DNA of 7,707 nt from DATEPR01 sp036503065 (lineage in GTDB: Bacteria; Actinomycetota; Actinomycetes; Mycobacteriales; Pseudonocardiaceae): positions 1-7,707 of the forward strand of contig DASXXM010000036.1 in assembly GCA_036503065.1 (NCBI GenBank), written 5' to 3'. Shown one piece after another: positions 1 to 6,858 of this stretch. Position numbers and translations under genes: made by a program. The notes under the pieces were generated by a model. That model did not search any database, was not told the origin of the DNA, and saw only the letters and a program-made list of their open reading frames with translations. Each line of letters opens with the position of its first letter. Positions within the stretch are counted from its first letter, which is position 1.

Positions 1-3000
1 ACGTCGTAGATGTGCATCCTGGGGATGTGGTCGGAGACGCCCCAGCCGCTGGGCCAGGTGATGATCCAGTCCATGTCCAGGTCCACCAGCAGGCCGAGCA
101 TCCTCGCTATCGTCGGGTCGTCGAGGCGTTCGAACGCCTCGTCCAGCAGGACCAGCCGGAGCGGGGCGACGTCCGAGTCGCCGACGCCGCTGATGGCGCC
201 GTAGAACGCGGCGGCCGCGGCGAACAGGGTCACGTACGACACCAGGCGTGTCTCGCCGGACGACAACTGCCGCATCCGGCGGGTCCGTGGCTTGCCGTCG
301 GGGCCCGCGTCCGCGACGCGGACCGTGAACGTGTACCACGACCGATAGTCCAGCGCCCTGGTCAGGATCTCCGCATAACCACCGGAGTGGGTGTCGCGTT
401 CCGCGTCGATCCGTTCCGTGAACGCCCTGCGCAGCATGGCGTCCTCCGCCTCGGTGCGGTCGGCGAACGGTGTGCGCACCAGCTTCAGCGCCGCCAGTGT
501 CGTCTCGTCCAGCGCCGCCGACGGTCGCCATTCCAACCGCACGTGCACGCCCTGGCTGGACCGGGCCACGTCCAGCACCTCGTTCATCCGGCGTGTCAGG
601 TCCTCGGCGATCGTGATCTGGCCGTGCAGCCGCTCGGCCAGGTTGCGCAGCATGAACGTGGCGAAGATGTCCTGGTAACGCTCACCGAGATAACCGCGCT
701 GCGCCGCCAACTGCCCGCTGACCTGACGTGCCGCCTCGGCCACCGGGCGTGGGCCCTGTTCGCCGGACACCGTGACGGTGAGGATGCCGGCGTGCCGCTC
801 CGGGGTGATGTCGTGGCTGCCGGCCAGGGCGGTCTGCAACGCCTGCAACTTGGTGATCACCACCTCCTCGCTCACGCCGCGTCGTTCTGTTGTGGACAGT
901 GAGACCAGTACCTCGTCCCGCGGTACGTCCGGCAGTGCTGCCGCCCGCACGCCGGGGGCGGCGAGTGCGGCACGTAGGCCGGCCGCCGCCGTGGACGCGG
1001 CATTGATCCTGCCGTCGAGGTCGTTCTCTTTGCCCTCCAACACTGTCTCGGTCTTCACGACCTGATTGGACAGTTCGGTCGCTGTCGTGCGGGATGCCGG
1101 CAGGGCGGCGCGTAGCGCCCTGCGTTCATTCTCCAACTCGGTCAGCTGGCCGGCGACCTCCGCTGCCTCGCCACCGATCGCGGTGGTCAGTTCGGCCAGT
1201 GCGACGGCCTCCCTGGCGAACTCGGCGCACCGGGTCTCCGCCGACGCGGCCGCGTCGCCAAGGTCGTCGATGGCCGCCTTGTGGTCGTGCAAACTGTCGG
1301 TCAGGTCGCGGACGGTGCCGACGCAGCGGCCGATCAGCGTGTCCCGCAACGCTTCCGCGCTGCCTCGGGCGGCCATCGCGGCGCGGTGCGCGGCCTGCAG
1401 GGTGTCCACGTCGGCCGGCAGGCCGGCCTCGGCGGCGGTCTGGGTCAGTTCGACCTGGAGGGCCTCGTGGTGCTGGTCGGCCGACTCGTACTCGGCACGC
1501 TGCCGGGTCGCCTTCCGCGTGGCCTCGTCGGCCGCGCGGACCGCGGAGCCGACGTTGGCGTGCGCGGCGATGAGCGACCGGTCGTCCGGGAACGCGGCGA
1601 GATGCCGTTCCCACTCGGTCACCCGCCCGGCGTGCTCGGCGTGCTCCTGATCGGCCGTCGAACGCAAGCCGGCCAGCGTGTCCAGGTGTTCGGTCAGTTC
1701 GGCGCCGCGCCGGGCCCTGGCAACCTCGCGGGCGCCCGCGCCGACGAACTCGGCCGTCCGCTTGGTCATCGCGCCCGCCAGGACACCCGCCCGCCACTGC
1801 CCGCTCAAGGACACGACGAGCCCGTCGACGGCCGGCAGCGGCCCGTCCACCACGGTGACAGCGGCCAACACCCGTGCCACCACAGCAGAAGGCACCGCAC
1901 AACCCGGCTCGACCGCGGTCACCAACGCCGCCGACAACGGCATCGCCGACGGCGTGCCGGCCACCGCGAACAAGTCGGCGACACCTGGGTCGACCTGACC
2001 GTCCGCCCGTACCCAGGCCGCCAGCAAACCACTGGCCTGCAACGCCGCCTCCAAACCGGCACGTGCGGGGGCCGGCAGGTCGGGCGCGAAGTCGACCAGT
2101 TGGTAGAAAGCCGCGCCGGACGCGGGATCGCGGGCGACGTGCGGCGGCATCGGTGGTGCGGCCGAAACGCCGCCGCGCAACGCGATCAGCTCGGCCTCGG
2201 CCGCCGCGATCCGGTCCGCCACCTCGTCCACCCGCCGCCCGGCCGCGACCGCGGCCTGGCGCAGTTCGTGCAGCCGGGGCGCGCTCCATTCCCTGGCCGC
2301 CTCCTGCGCCGCACGGGCCACGTCGGCCTCGGCCCGCAGCCGCGTCAGGTCCGGCGGCTCGGGCGGCCCGGCGGTACCGGCGAACGGTCCGGACGTGGTC
2401 CACGACCGGGCCCGTTCCCACCAGGTGGCCACGGCGTCCTCCAGCCGCTGGGCCGCCTCGTTGCGCCGCCCGACGCTCTCGGTCGCCTCCAGTTGCGCCT
2501 GCCGCGCCGCCTGACGCAGGCCGTCCAACCGCTGCCCCTGCCGGTCGACACCGACGGACCGCTCGTGCAGCGCCAACGTCAGCGCGGACCGTTGGGTGGC
2601 CACCGTGCCCGCGTGCTCGGCCCGCTCGGCCGCGGCACGCAGCTCGGTGTCCACCGTCGCAGGCTCGATCGACGGCGGCGTGCGGCGCTCCACCTGCACC
2701 GGTGCCGCCTCGGGGTCCGGCTTGGCGCGCACCAGTTCCACGGTGCTGCCGGCCACCGCGCGCGGTGCGATCGGCACATGCGGGCACAGCGCCGGGTCGA
2801 GCCCGGCCGCGGACAACTCCCGCCGGGTCGTGTCGGCCAGCTCGCCCGCTGCCTCCGCGTCCTGTTCGAACCGCCGCAGCACGGTCAGCACGGTCTCCAC
2901 CGCGCGGTCGGCGTGGGTCCGGTGCTTGGTCGCGGTCTCCAGCGCCGCCTCGGCCGCCGCGCGCGCGTGCGCGACGAGCCGCTCCCGGTCCGACAGGTCC

Positions 3001-3998
3001 CGCATGCCGAGGTAGGCGGGCAGTTGCTTGAGCGAGTCGATCGTGTGTTCCAGCTCGTTGTCGCGCTGTTCCCGAGCCGCCACTACGGTTACCGCGTCCG
3101 CGTGGGCGGTCCGTCGGCGGGCCAGTGTCGCGGTCAACGTGCGGATCGTCGCGTGCTCGTCGGCCAGTGCCTGCTCGGCGGCGGCGGCCTTCTCGGCCGA
3201 TGCGCGCAGGGCAGCCAGCGCGTAGCCGGAGTAGCTGCCCAGGAACGCGGTGAGGGCCGTGTCGGCCCTGCTGAGGCGGGTGATGTTCTCCCGGATCGAC
3301 TCCAGGTCCTCGAACGAGCCGGCCAGCTGCTCGATCATGCCGGCGTCCAGCGGGGGCAGGGCGTCGGACAGGATCTGTTCGAGCTGCCCCTCCAACACCT
3401 TCAGGCCGACGTCCGGGTTGCGCAGGGTTCGTTGGAGGTGCAGCAGGTCGCCGTAGCGGCCGGCGGGCATCCCGTAGACCAGTTCCGCGATCCGGGCCCG
3501 GAACGCGGCGTCATCCAGGACCCGGTCCGCGCCGAGCTGTTCGCGCAGCTGCACCGGCCCGAGCGGCACGCGGTCCGGCCCGGCCAGCGTGAAGTCGATG
3601 CCGACTCGTGCGTCGGTCAGGAACCGCCACGAGTCGCTGACCTGCTGCGAGGTCGCCGACGCCTTGAGGCCAAGGCCACAGGTAAGGAATCGTTCGACAC
3701 CGTCGGCGTCGATCCGGCGCAGCTCCACCCAGGCGTAGCCGATGCGGTTGGGGCCGCCGTCGTACTCGTCGAGCATCAGCCTGCGGATGCTGACCGTGTC
3801 GAAGCCCTTGGAGCCCAATTGTCGCAGGTCGCCGTCCAAACACAGCGGCAGCAGCAGTTCCAGGGTCCGGGACTTGCCGGAACCGTTGGTGCCCTGGAGG
3901 ATCGCCCGGCCGCCGGAGAAGTCGAACTCCTGCTCGTCGTACTGCCAGATGTTGACGATCCCGCCGCGGTGCAACCGCCAGCGGTCGGGTGCCGTCAT
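1..3998 (-). CDS. jetC: JetC, SMC/SbcC-like ATPase of type III Wadjet (TIGR02680 family), C-terminus cut by the window edge
   Basis: This is the motor subunit of an anti-plasmid SMC complex; in studied Wadjet systems JetC hydrolyses ATP to extrude DNA loops together with JetA and JetB. I read 1332 unbroken codons from ATG 3998 to the left edge. The N-terminal ATPase half carries Walker A GTNGSGKS at residues 36-43. Long Ala/Arg/Glu-rich helical arms follow (about 225-620 and 770-1060). They flank a more globular centre (about 620-760) containing the block QLVDFAPDLPAPARAGLEAA. The C-terminal ATPase half has DIFATFMLRNLAERLHG near 1117-1133, the ABC signature LSSGE at 1245-1249, Walker B LRLVLLDE at 1280-1287 and the D-loop LDDPT at 1292-1296. 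The order of motifs and the length (family members run to roughly 1350-1400 residues, from memory) indicate that only a few dozen residues are missing. The start overlaps the jetB stop as ATGA, with GAGGAGG seven bases upstream. Family assignment is from recognised motifs; the anti-plasmid role is inferred from the family. Confidence 0.93.
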   Translation of the reverse strand, partial: MTAPDRWRLHRGGIVNIWQYDEQEFDFSGGRAILQGTNGSGKSRTLELLLPLCLDGDLRQLGSKGFDTVSIRRLMLDEYDGGPNRIGYAWVELRRIDADGVERFLTCGLGLKASATSQQVSDSWRFLTDARVGIDFTLAGPDRVPLGPVQLREQLGADRVLDDAAFRARIAELVYGMPAGRYGDLLHLQRTLRNPDVGLKVLEGQLEQILSDALPPLDAGMIEQLAGSFEDLESIRENITRLSRADTALTAFLGSYSGYALAALRASAEKAAAAEQALADEHATIRTLTATLARRRTAHADAVTVVAAREQRDNELEHTIDSLKQLPAYLGMRDLSDRERLVAHARAAAEAALETATKHRTHADRAVETVLTVLRRFEQDAEAAGELADTTRRELSAAGLDPALCPHVPIAPRAVAGSTVELVRAKPDPEAAPVQVERRTPPSIEPATVDTELRAAAERAEHAGTVATQRSALTLALHERSVGVDRQGQRLDGLRQAARQAQLEATESVGRRNEAAQRLEDAVATWWERARSWTTSGPFAGTAGPPEPPDLTRLRAEADVARAAQEAAREWSAPRLHELRQAAVAAGRRVDEVADRIAAAEAELIALRGGVSAAPPMPPHVARDPASGAAFYQLVDFAPDLPAPARAGLEAALQASGLLAAWVRADGQVDPGVADLFAVAGTPSAMPLSAALVTAVEPGCAVPSAVVARVLAAVTVVDGPLPAVDGLVVSLSGQWRAGVLAGAMTKRTAEFVGAGAREVARARRGAELTEHLDTLAGLRSTADQEHAEHAGRVTEWERHLAAFPDDRSLIAAHANVGSAVRAADEATRKATRQRAEYESADQHHEALQVELTQTAAEAGLPADVDTLQAAHRAAMAARGSAEALRDTLIGRCVGTVRDLTDSLHDHKAAIDDLGDAAASAETRCAEFAREAVALAELTTAIGGEAAEVAGQLTELENERRALRAALPASRTTATELSNQVVKTETVLEGKENDLDGRINAASTAAAGLRAALAAPGVRAAALPDVPRDEVLVSLSTTERRGVSEEVVITKLQALQTALAGSHDITPERHAGILTVTVSGEQGPRPVAEAARQVSGQLAAQRGYLGERYQDIFATFMLRNLAERLHGQITIAEDLTRRMNEVLDVARSSQGVHVRLEWRPSAALDETTLAALKLVRTPFADRTEAEDAMLRRAFTERIDAERDTHSGGYAEILTRALDYRSWYTFTVRVADAGPDGKPRTRRMRQLSSGETRLVSYVTLFAAAAAFYGAISGVGDSDVAPLRLVLLDEAFERLDDPTIARMLGLLVDLDMDWIITWPSGWGVSDHIPRMHIYD

Positions 3999-5215
3999 AC
4001 GCCTGCCTCCTCGTCGAACAGCGACCAGCCCGGTTCCGGCTCCGGTTGGGCTTCCGGTGTTGGATTCTCCCGTGCCGGCCGTTCGTCCGGTTCGGGCAGC
4101 CACCGATGTGCCGCGGGGGAGACCAACCAGCCGTCCCCGTCGGGTACCGCCAGCCCGGTCGCGCGCAGCAGCGCGAGCACGTCGTCGGCCAGGACCGCGA
4201 GGTTCTCGGTGGCCTGCTTGGACCAGGCGGCCGGGTAGTCGTTGGCCAGCCGCCGGCACGCCAGCCGGACCTGCCCGATGGTCACCGGCACCCGCCCGTC
4301 CCGCCTGCGGACGGGTTCCGTGTCGTCGTCCAGCGCCGGTTCCGGATCGGCGAGCAGGTCCGGCAACGCCAGCAGGGCGATGCGGGCCACGGTGCTCGCG
4401 CCGGGGAAGATCAGGTCCGTGAGGTAGTCCTCCGGGTCGGTGACCGCGACACCTTCCGCGCGTGTCTCGGTGACCAGGCCGAAACACCGTTCCAGCAACG
4501 CCGATTCCCGCCTTGCCCTGCGGCGCAACCACTCCGCCTGCTCGGCCGGCAGGTCCGCGTACAGGGTCACCGGGTCCTCGACCAGCCTGCGGCGCACCGC
4601 GTGCTCCACGCCGCGCGGGCCGGGCCGGGCGGCCAGCGCGAGCAGGTCGTCGACCGACTCGGCCTCGGCCAGCGGGCCGACCAGCAACTGGCCCAACAGA
4701 TCCGTGTCGATGGTGATCAACGCCTCGGTGAGCTGCTCCGACACGGCGCCCTCCGTCTCGGTGATCACGCCCAGTGCCACCAGATGCCGCAACGCGGCGG
4801 CCAGCGCGCGCCGGCCCGCCACGTCGTCGGTGGCCTCGATGCCCGCCTCGACGGTCGCCGCCCGCACGTCCGCCACCAGCCGGGACAGCAGCACCTGCCG
4901 GCCGGCACCGGTCAGCGCCGCGATCGTCAGCGCGAGGTAGGCGTACCCGGCGGGGGACAGGCCGGTTTCGGTGCGCGGCAGGTCGGTGCCCGGCGTTGCC
5001 TTGTAGAGCCGGGCGAACTGCCGTTGCACCACGAGGCGGTAGCCCAGCGTCTGGGTGAACAGGTCCGCCAGCGGTGCCCGGTGCCGGTACACCAGCGGCA
5101 GCAGGTCCCCGTCCGGCCCGCCGACGCGCAGCAACGGCCTGCGCAACAGCACCCGGGCGCACCGCACCACATTGGCCTGGTCTATTTCGGACAGACCGGC
5201 CAGCACGTCAGCCAT
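3995..5215 (-). CDS. jetB: JetB, TIGR02678/DUF2398 family protein of type III Wadjet
   Basis: This 406-residue protein matches the TIGR02678 (DUF2398) family in length and in its N-terminal block. ARVLLRRPLL (20-29) and LVYRHRAPLADLFTQTLGYR (41-60) are followed by LVVQRQFARLYK (61-72). In Wadjet nomenclature it is JetB, the MksE/MukE-like winged-helix partner that binds the kleisin JetA and helps the JetC motor hold DNA. The middle is helical and acidic or leucine-rich. A further likely winged-helix region lies at about 305-373 (VPVTIGQVRLACRRLANDYP near 309-328). The last ~33 residues (374-406) form a Pro/Glu-rich, probably disordered tail ending in WSLFDEEAGV. The ATG at 5215 lies inside the end of jetA with an 8-base overlap and has GGAG seven bases upstream; its stop overlaps the jetC start by four bases. 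The three genes are therefore almost certainly one transcript. No catalytic motif is visible, as expected for a structural subunit. Confidence 0.91.
   Translation of the reverse strand: MADVLAGLSEIDQANVVRCARVLLRRPLLRVGGPDGDLLPLVYRHRAPLADLFTQTLGYRLVVQRQFARLYKATPGTDLPRTETGLSPAGYAYLALTIAALTGAGRQVLLSRLVADVRAATVEAGIEATDDVAGRRALAAALRHLVALGVITETEGAVSEQLTEALITIDTDLLGQLLVGPLAEAESVDDLLALAARPGPRGVEHAVRRRLVEDPVTLYADLPAEQAEWLRRRARRESALLERCFGLVTETRAEGVAVTDPEDYLTDLIFPGASTVARIALLALPDLLADPEPALDDDTEPVRRRDGRVPVTIGQVRLACRRLANDYPAAWSKQATENLAVLADDVLALLRATGLAVPDGDGWLVSPAAHRWLPEPDERPARENPTPEAQPEPEPGWSLFDEEAGV
4006..4012 (-). promoter_or_regulatory. jetC: Strong ribosome-binding site of jetC inside the jetB 3' end
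   Basis: GAGGAGG lies seven bases before ATG 3998, within the last codons of jetB. Together with the ATGA stop/start overlap it suggests that jetC is translated both by fresh initiation and by coupling to jetB. The motif also encodes the Glu-Glu pair of the JetB C-terminal DEEAGV. Confidence 0.65.
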
Positions 5216-6761
5216 GGGACCGCTCCAGCACCAGCGCGGTGTCCGTCAGCGTCAACGTGCCGGTGGCGCTGCGGATGCGGGTCGTGTGGCCGACGGTCGG
5301 CGTCACGGTCAGCTTCAGGCCGCGGACCGGATCGGCGGCCGCGCCCGCGTCCCTGGTGTGCTCGCGTTGCGCCATGGCCAGCGTGAGCAGTTCACACAGC
5401 GCGGCCAGCGCGGCCGGGGAGAGCTCGGCGTGTTCCAGGTCGCTCGCTGCCGCGGCCAGTTCGGCGGCCGCCGCCCGTCGCTGCCGGTCGGCCTGACGTG
5501 CCTGTGCCAGCAGGGTTTCCCGGCCGATCGGGTCATCAAGGATGCGCGCCGGCCTGCCGCGCGCGCCCCGGTCGCCGCGGCTGCGCACGCTTACCGACAC
5601 GTCCAGCACCGGCCCGTCGCGCCACGGCGTCCGCTCGTCGTCACCGTCGTTCTCGGGCGCCGGCAACAGGTTCCGCGCCGAGAACAGCCCGAACGCCGCC
5701 GCGTGGACCGCGTGCGCCCGCGCCGGGTCGCACGAGTGGAACCAACCGGCCAGCTTGACGAGTTCGGCCCGTCGGCTGGGCAACAGGCCGCCACCGGCCG
5801 TGGCGCGCTTCACGGTCGCCAGCAGCGCGCCGATGGCCCGTGCGGTCGCGTCGCGCAGCGCGGTCACCTGACTGGGGCTGCCCGGCCGGTCCACGAACCA
5901 GTCGGTCAGCTCCCGCCAGTCCGCGGCGGTGCGGCCACGCGCCCGCTCCACCTCGACACCGAGCTGCTCGCCCGCGCCGAGCAGGTCCAGCATGTCGGCC
6001 CTGGCGCCCACCAGCCCCGCCAACGTGGCCGCGATGGTCGGCGTGTGCCGCAGCACGTCCTCCACCACGAGCTGGATGTAGTCCACCAGCAGGTCGCGGA
6101 ACCCGGCGATCTCGTCCGGCGCCAGGTGGTTGCGGGTCAGCACGTGGCCCAGGTAGGCGTAGAAGTCGCGCACCGTCACGGCGAGTTCGGCGTGCTGCAG
6201 GAACAGCGTGGTGACCTGCTCGGCCAGGATCTCCCTGCTGCGCCGCGCGCCGACGGAGCCGGCGTCCCGCTCGCGGGTGGCACCGGCCTGCGCCAACGTC
6301 CCGCCCAACTGGCGGAGGCCGCGTTCGATGGCTGGCAGCAGCTCCCTGGACACCTCGCGGGCGCCCTCCGGCACGCGGAGCAACTCGTCCACGTCGCGCT
6401 GCACGCGCACGGCCAGCTTGCTGACCTGGTAACGCATGCTGCCCTGCTGGAACTCGGCGATGCTCGCGGCGATCGTCTCCCGCCGCCCGAGCACCAGGTT
6501 GCCCCACTCGACGAGCTGCCGCAGCCGCGGAATGACCACGTCGACCTGCGACTCGCCCTCGTCGATCCGGCCGTCCCGCTCGGCGGCGGCCAGCGCGACG
6601 GCCACCTCGCCCGCGGACAGGTCGGCCAGCAGCGTCGAGGTGAACAGCCGCATGATGGCCAGGTAGGTGCGGTGATTGCGGCCCGGCTGGAGGTACGCGA
6701 ACAGTTGGAGCCTGCGGTCCGCCCCCGTGGTCCGCTGGCTGGCGTTCTGTTCCGACTCCAC
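5208..6761 (-). CDS. jetA: JetA, TIGR02677/DUF2397 family protein of type III Wadjet (kleisin-like subunit)
   Basis: First gene of the operon, encoding 517 residues from GTG 6761. It belongs to the TIGR02677 (DUF2397) family, called JetA in type III Wadjet and regarded as the MksF/kleisin-like subunit that bridges the JetC heads and carries JetB. Family-like features are an N-terminal helical/winged-helix region beginning LQLFAYLQPGRNHRTYLAIM (18-37), VDVVIPRLRQLVEWGNLV (74-91), and a long helical middle with FLQHAELAVTVRDFYAYLG (187-205). The C-terminal part contains LVKLAGWF (334-341), HAAAFGLFSARNL (353-365) and a basic stretch RSRGDRGARGRPAR (393-406). The last ~20 residues look like a beta-rich cap. 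An in-frame GTG at 6794 would add 11 residues, but only the 6761 start has a good ribosome-binding site (AAGGTGG, six bases away). The stop lies eight bases inside jetB. No nuclease or ATPase motif is present. Subunit role is inferred from the family. Confidence 0.88.
   Translation of the reverse strand: MESEQNASQRTTGADRRLQLFAYLQPGRNHRTYLAIMRLFTSTLLADLSAGEVAVALAAAERDGRIDEGESQVDVVIPRLRQLVEWGNLVLGRRETIAASIAEFQQGSMRYQVSKLAVRVQRDVDELLRVPEGAREVSRELLPAIERGLRQLGGTLAQAGATRERDAGSVGARRSREILAEQVTTLFLQHAELAVTVRDFYAYLGHVLTRNHLAPDEIAGFRDLLVDYIQLVVEDVLRHTPTIAATLAGLVGARADMLDLLGAGEQLGVEVERARGRTAADWRELTDWFVDRPGSPSQVTALRDATARAIGALLATVKRATAGGGLLPSRRAELVKLAGWFHSCDPARAHAVHAAAFGLFSARNLLPAPENDGDDERTPWRDGPVLDVSVSVRSRGDRGARGRPARILDDPIGRETLLAQARQADRQRRAAAAELAAAASDLEHAELSPAALAALCELLTLAMAQREHTRDAGAAADPVRGLKLTVTPTVGHTTRIRSATGTLTLTDTALVLERSHG
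5223..5226 (-). promoter_or_regulatory. jetB: Ribosome-binding site of jetB inside the jetA 3' end
   Basis: GGAG on the minus strand ends seven bases before ATG 5215 and lies within the last codons of jetA. It supports this ATG as the jetB start and the eight-base overlap ATGGCTGA with the jetA stop. Confidence 0.55.
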
Positions 6762-6767
6762 GGCCGG

Positions 6768-6774
6768 CCACCTT
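6768..6774 (-). promoter_or_regulatory. jetA: Ribosome-binding site deciding the jetA start
   Basis: On the minus strand AAGGTGG (one mismatch from AAGGAGG) sits six bases before GTG 6761. Nothing comparable precedes the upstream in-frame GTG at 6794. The overlapping TAAGGT (6775-6770) also fits a loose -10 pattern, but that would leave almost no leader, so the ribosome-binding reading is preferred. Confidence 0.55.
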
Positions 6775-6815
6775 ACGTCGTCGGCCCCCGCCACGATCGA
6801 GCCGCCGCACCCCGG

Positions 6816-6821
6816 TACGGT
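6816..6821 (+). promoter_or_regulatory. cobD: Candidate -10 element for cobD
   Basis: TACGGT matches the loose actinobacterial TANNNT -10 pattern and would give a leader of about 30 bases ahead of the cobD GTG. No convincing -35 hexamer lies 16-19 bases upstream, and in GC-rich DNA this pattern is weak evidence, so this is only a candidate. Confidence 0.22.
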
Positions 6822-6846
6822 CCTTGAGCGGGTTTCTCGGTCGGGT

Positions 6847-6852
6847 GAGGGG
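6847..6852 (+). promoter_or_regulatory. cobD: Ribosome-binding site of cobD
   Basis: GAGGGG is a purine-rich Shine-Dalgarno-like run ending six bases before GTG 6859. It supports that GTG over the in-frame ATG at 6895, which would cut into the first conserved helix. Confidence 0.6.
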
Positions 6853-6858
6853 TGTTGA

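Larger units (their letters stand above)
6762..6858. promoter_or_regulatory. Divergent intergenic region between jetA and cobD
   Basis: This 97-base head-to-head gap must hold start signals for both transcription units unless one is read from farther upstream. I see no strong operator palindrome, no riboswitch-like B12 box and no terminator in it. A short CGGGT word occurs twice, 13 bases apart (6829 and 6842), which is too little to call an operator. If jetA instead starts at GTG 6794, the gap shrinks to 64 bases. Confidence 0.5.

Noticed and set aside
12..902. 296-codon open frame on the plus strand at the left end
   Set aside because: It lies opposite the JetC C-terminal ATPase half (LSSGE, LRLVLLDE), so it is a shadow and not an antisense gene.
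1126..2787. 553-codon open frame on the minus strand within jetC
   Set aside because: It lies in a different frame of the same strand, is composed almost only of Gly/Ala/Arg/Pro, and sits under the uninterrupted jetC frame.
1..3998. SbcC or RecN DNA-repair ATPase as the identity of the large gene
   Set aside because: Its operon partners are DUF2397 and DUF2398 proteins and not SbcD nuclease, and the central block (QLVDFAPDLP) is characteristic of TIGR02680 proteins.
1281..4238. 985-codon open frame on the plus strand
   Set aside because: It is antisense to jetC and reads as low-complexity Arg/Gly/Gln/Pro-rich protein with no recognisable motif. The opposite frame carries the ATPase motifs in order, so this is a high-GC shadow.
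3989..5386. 465-codon open frame on the plus strand
   Set aside because: It is antisense to jetB, whose own frame fits the TIGR02678 family in length and N-terminal motifs.
5055..6827. 590-codon open frame on the plus strand
   Set aside because: It is antisense to jetA and the start of jetB, and is rich in Arg, Gln, Val and Gly as expected from the complement of GC-biased codons.
6829..6846. Direct repeat of CGGGT as a possible operator in the divergent region
   Set aside because: It is five bases repeated twice in GC-rich DNA, which is expected by chance; there is no palindrome or longer match.
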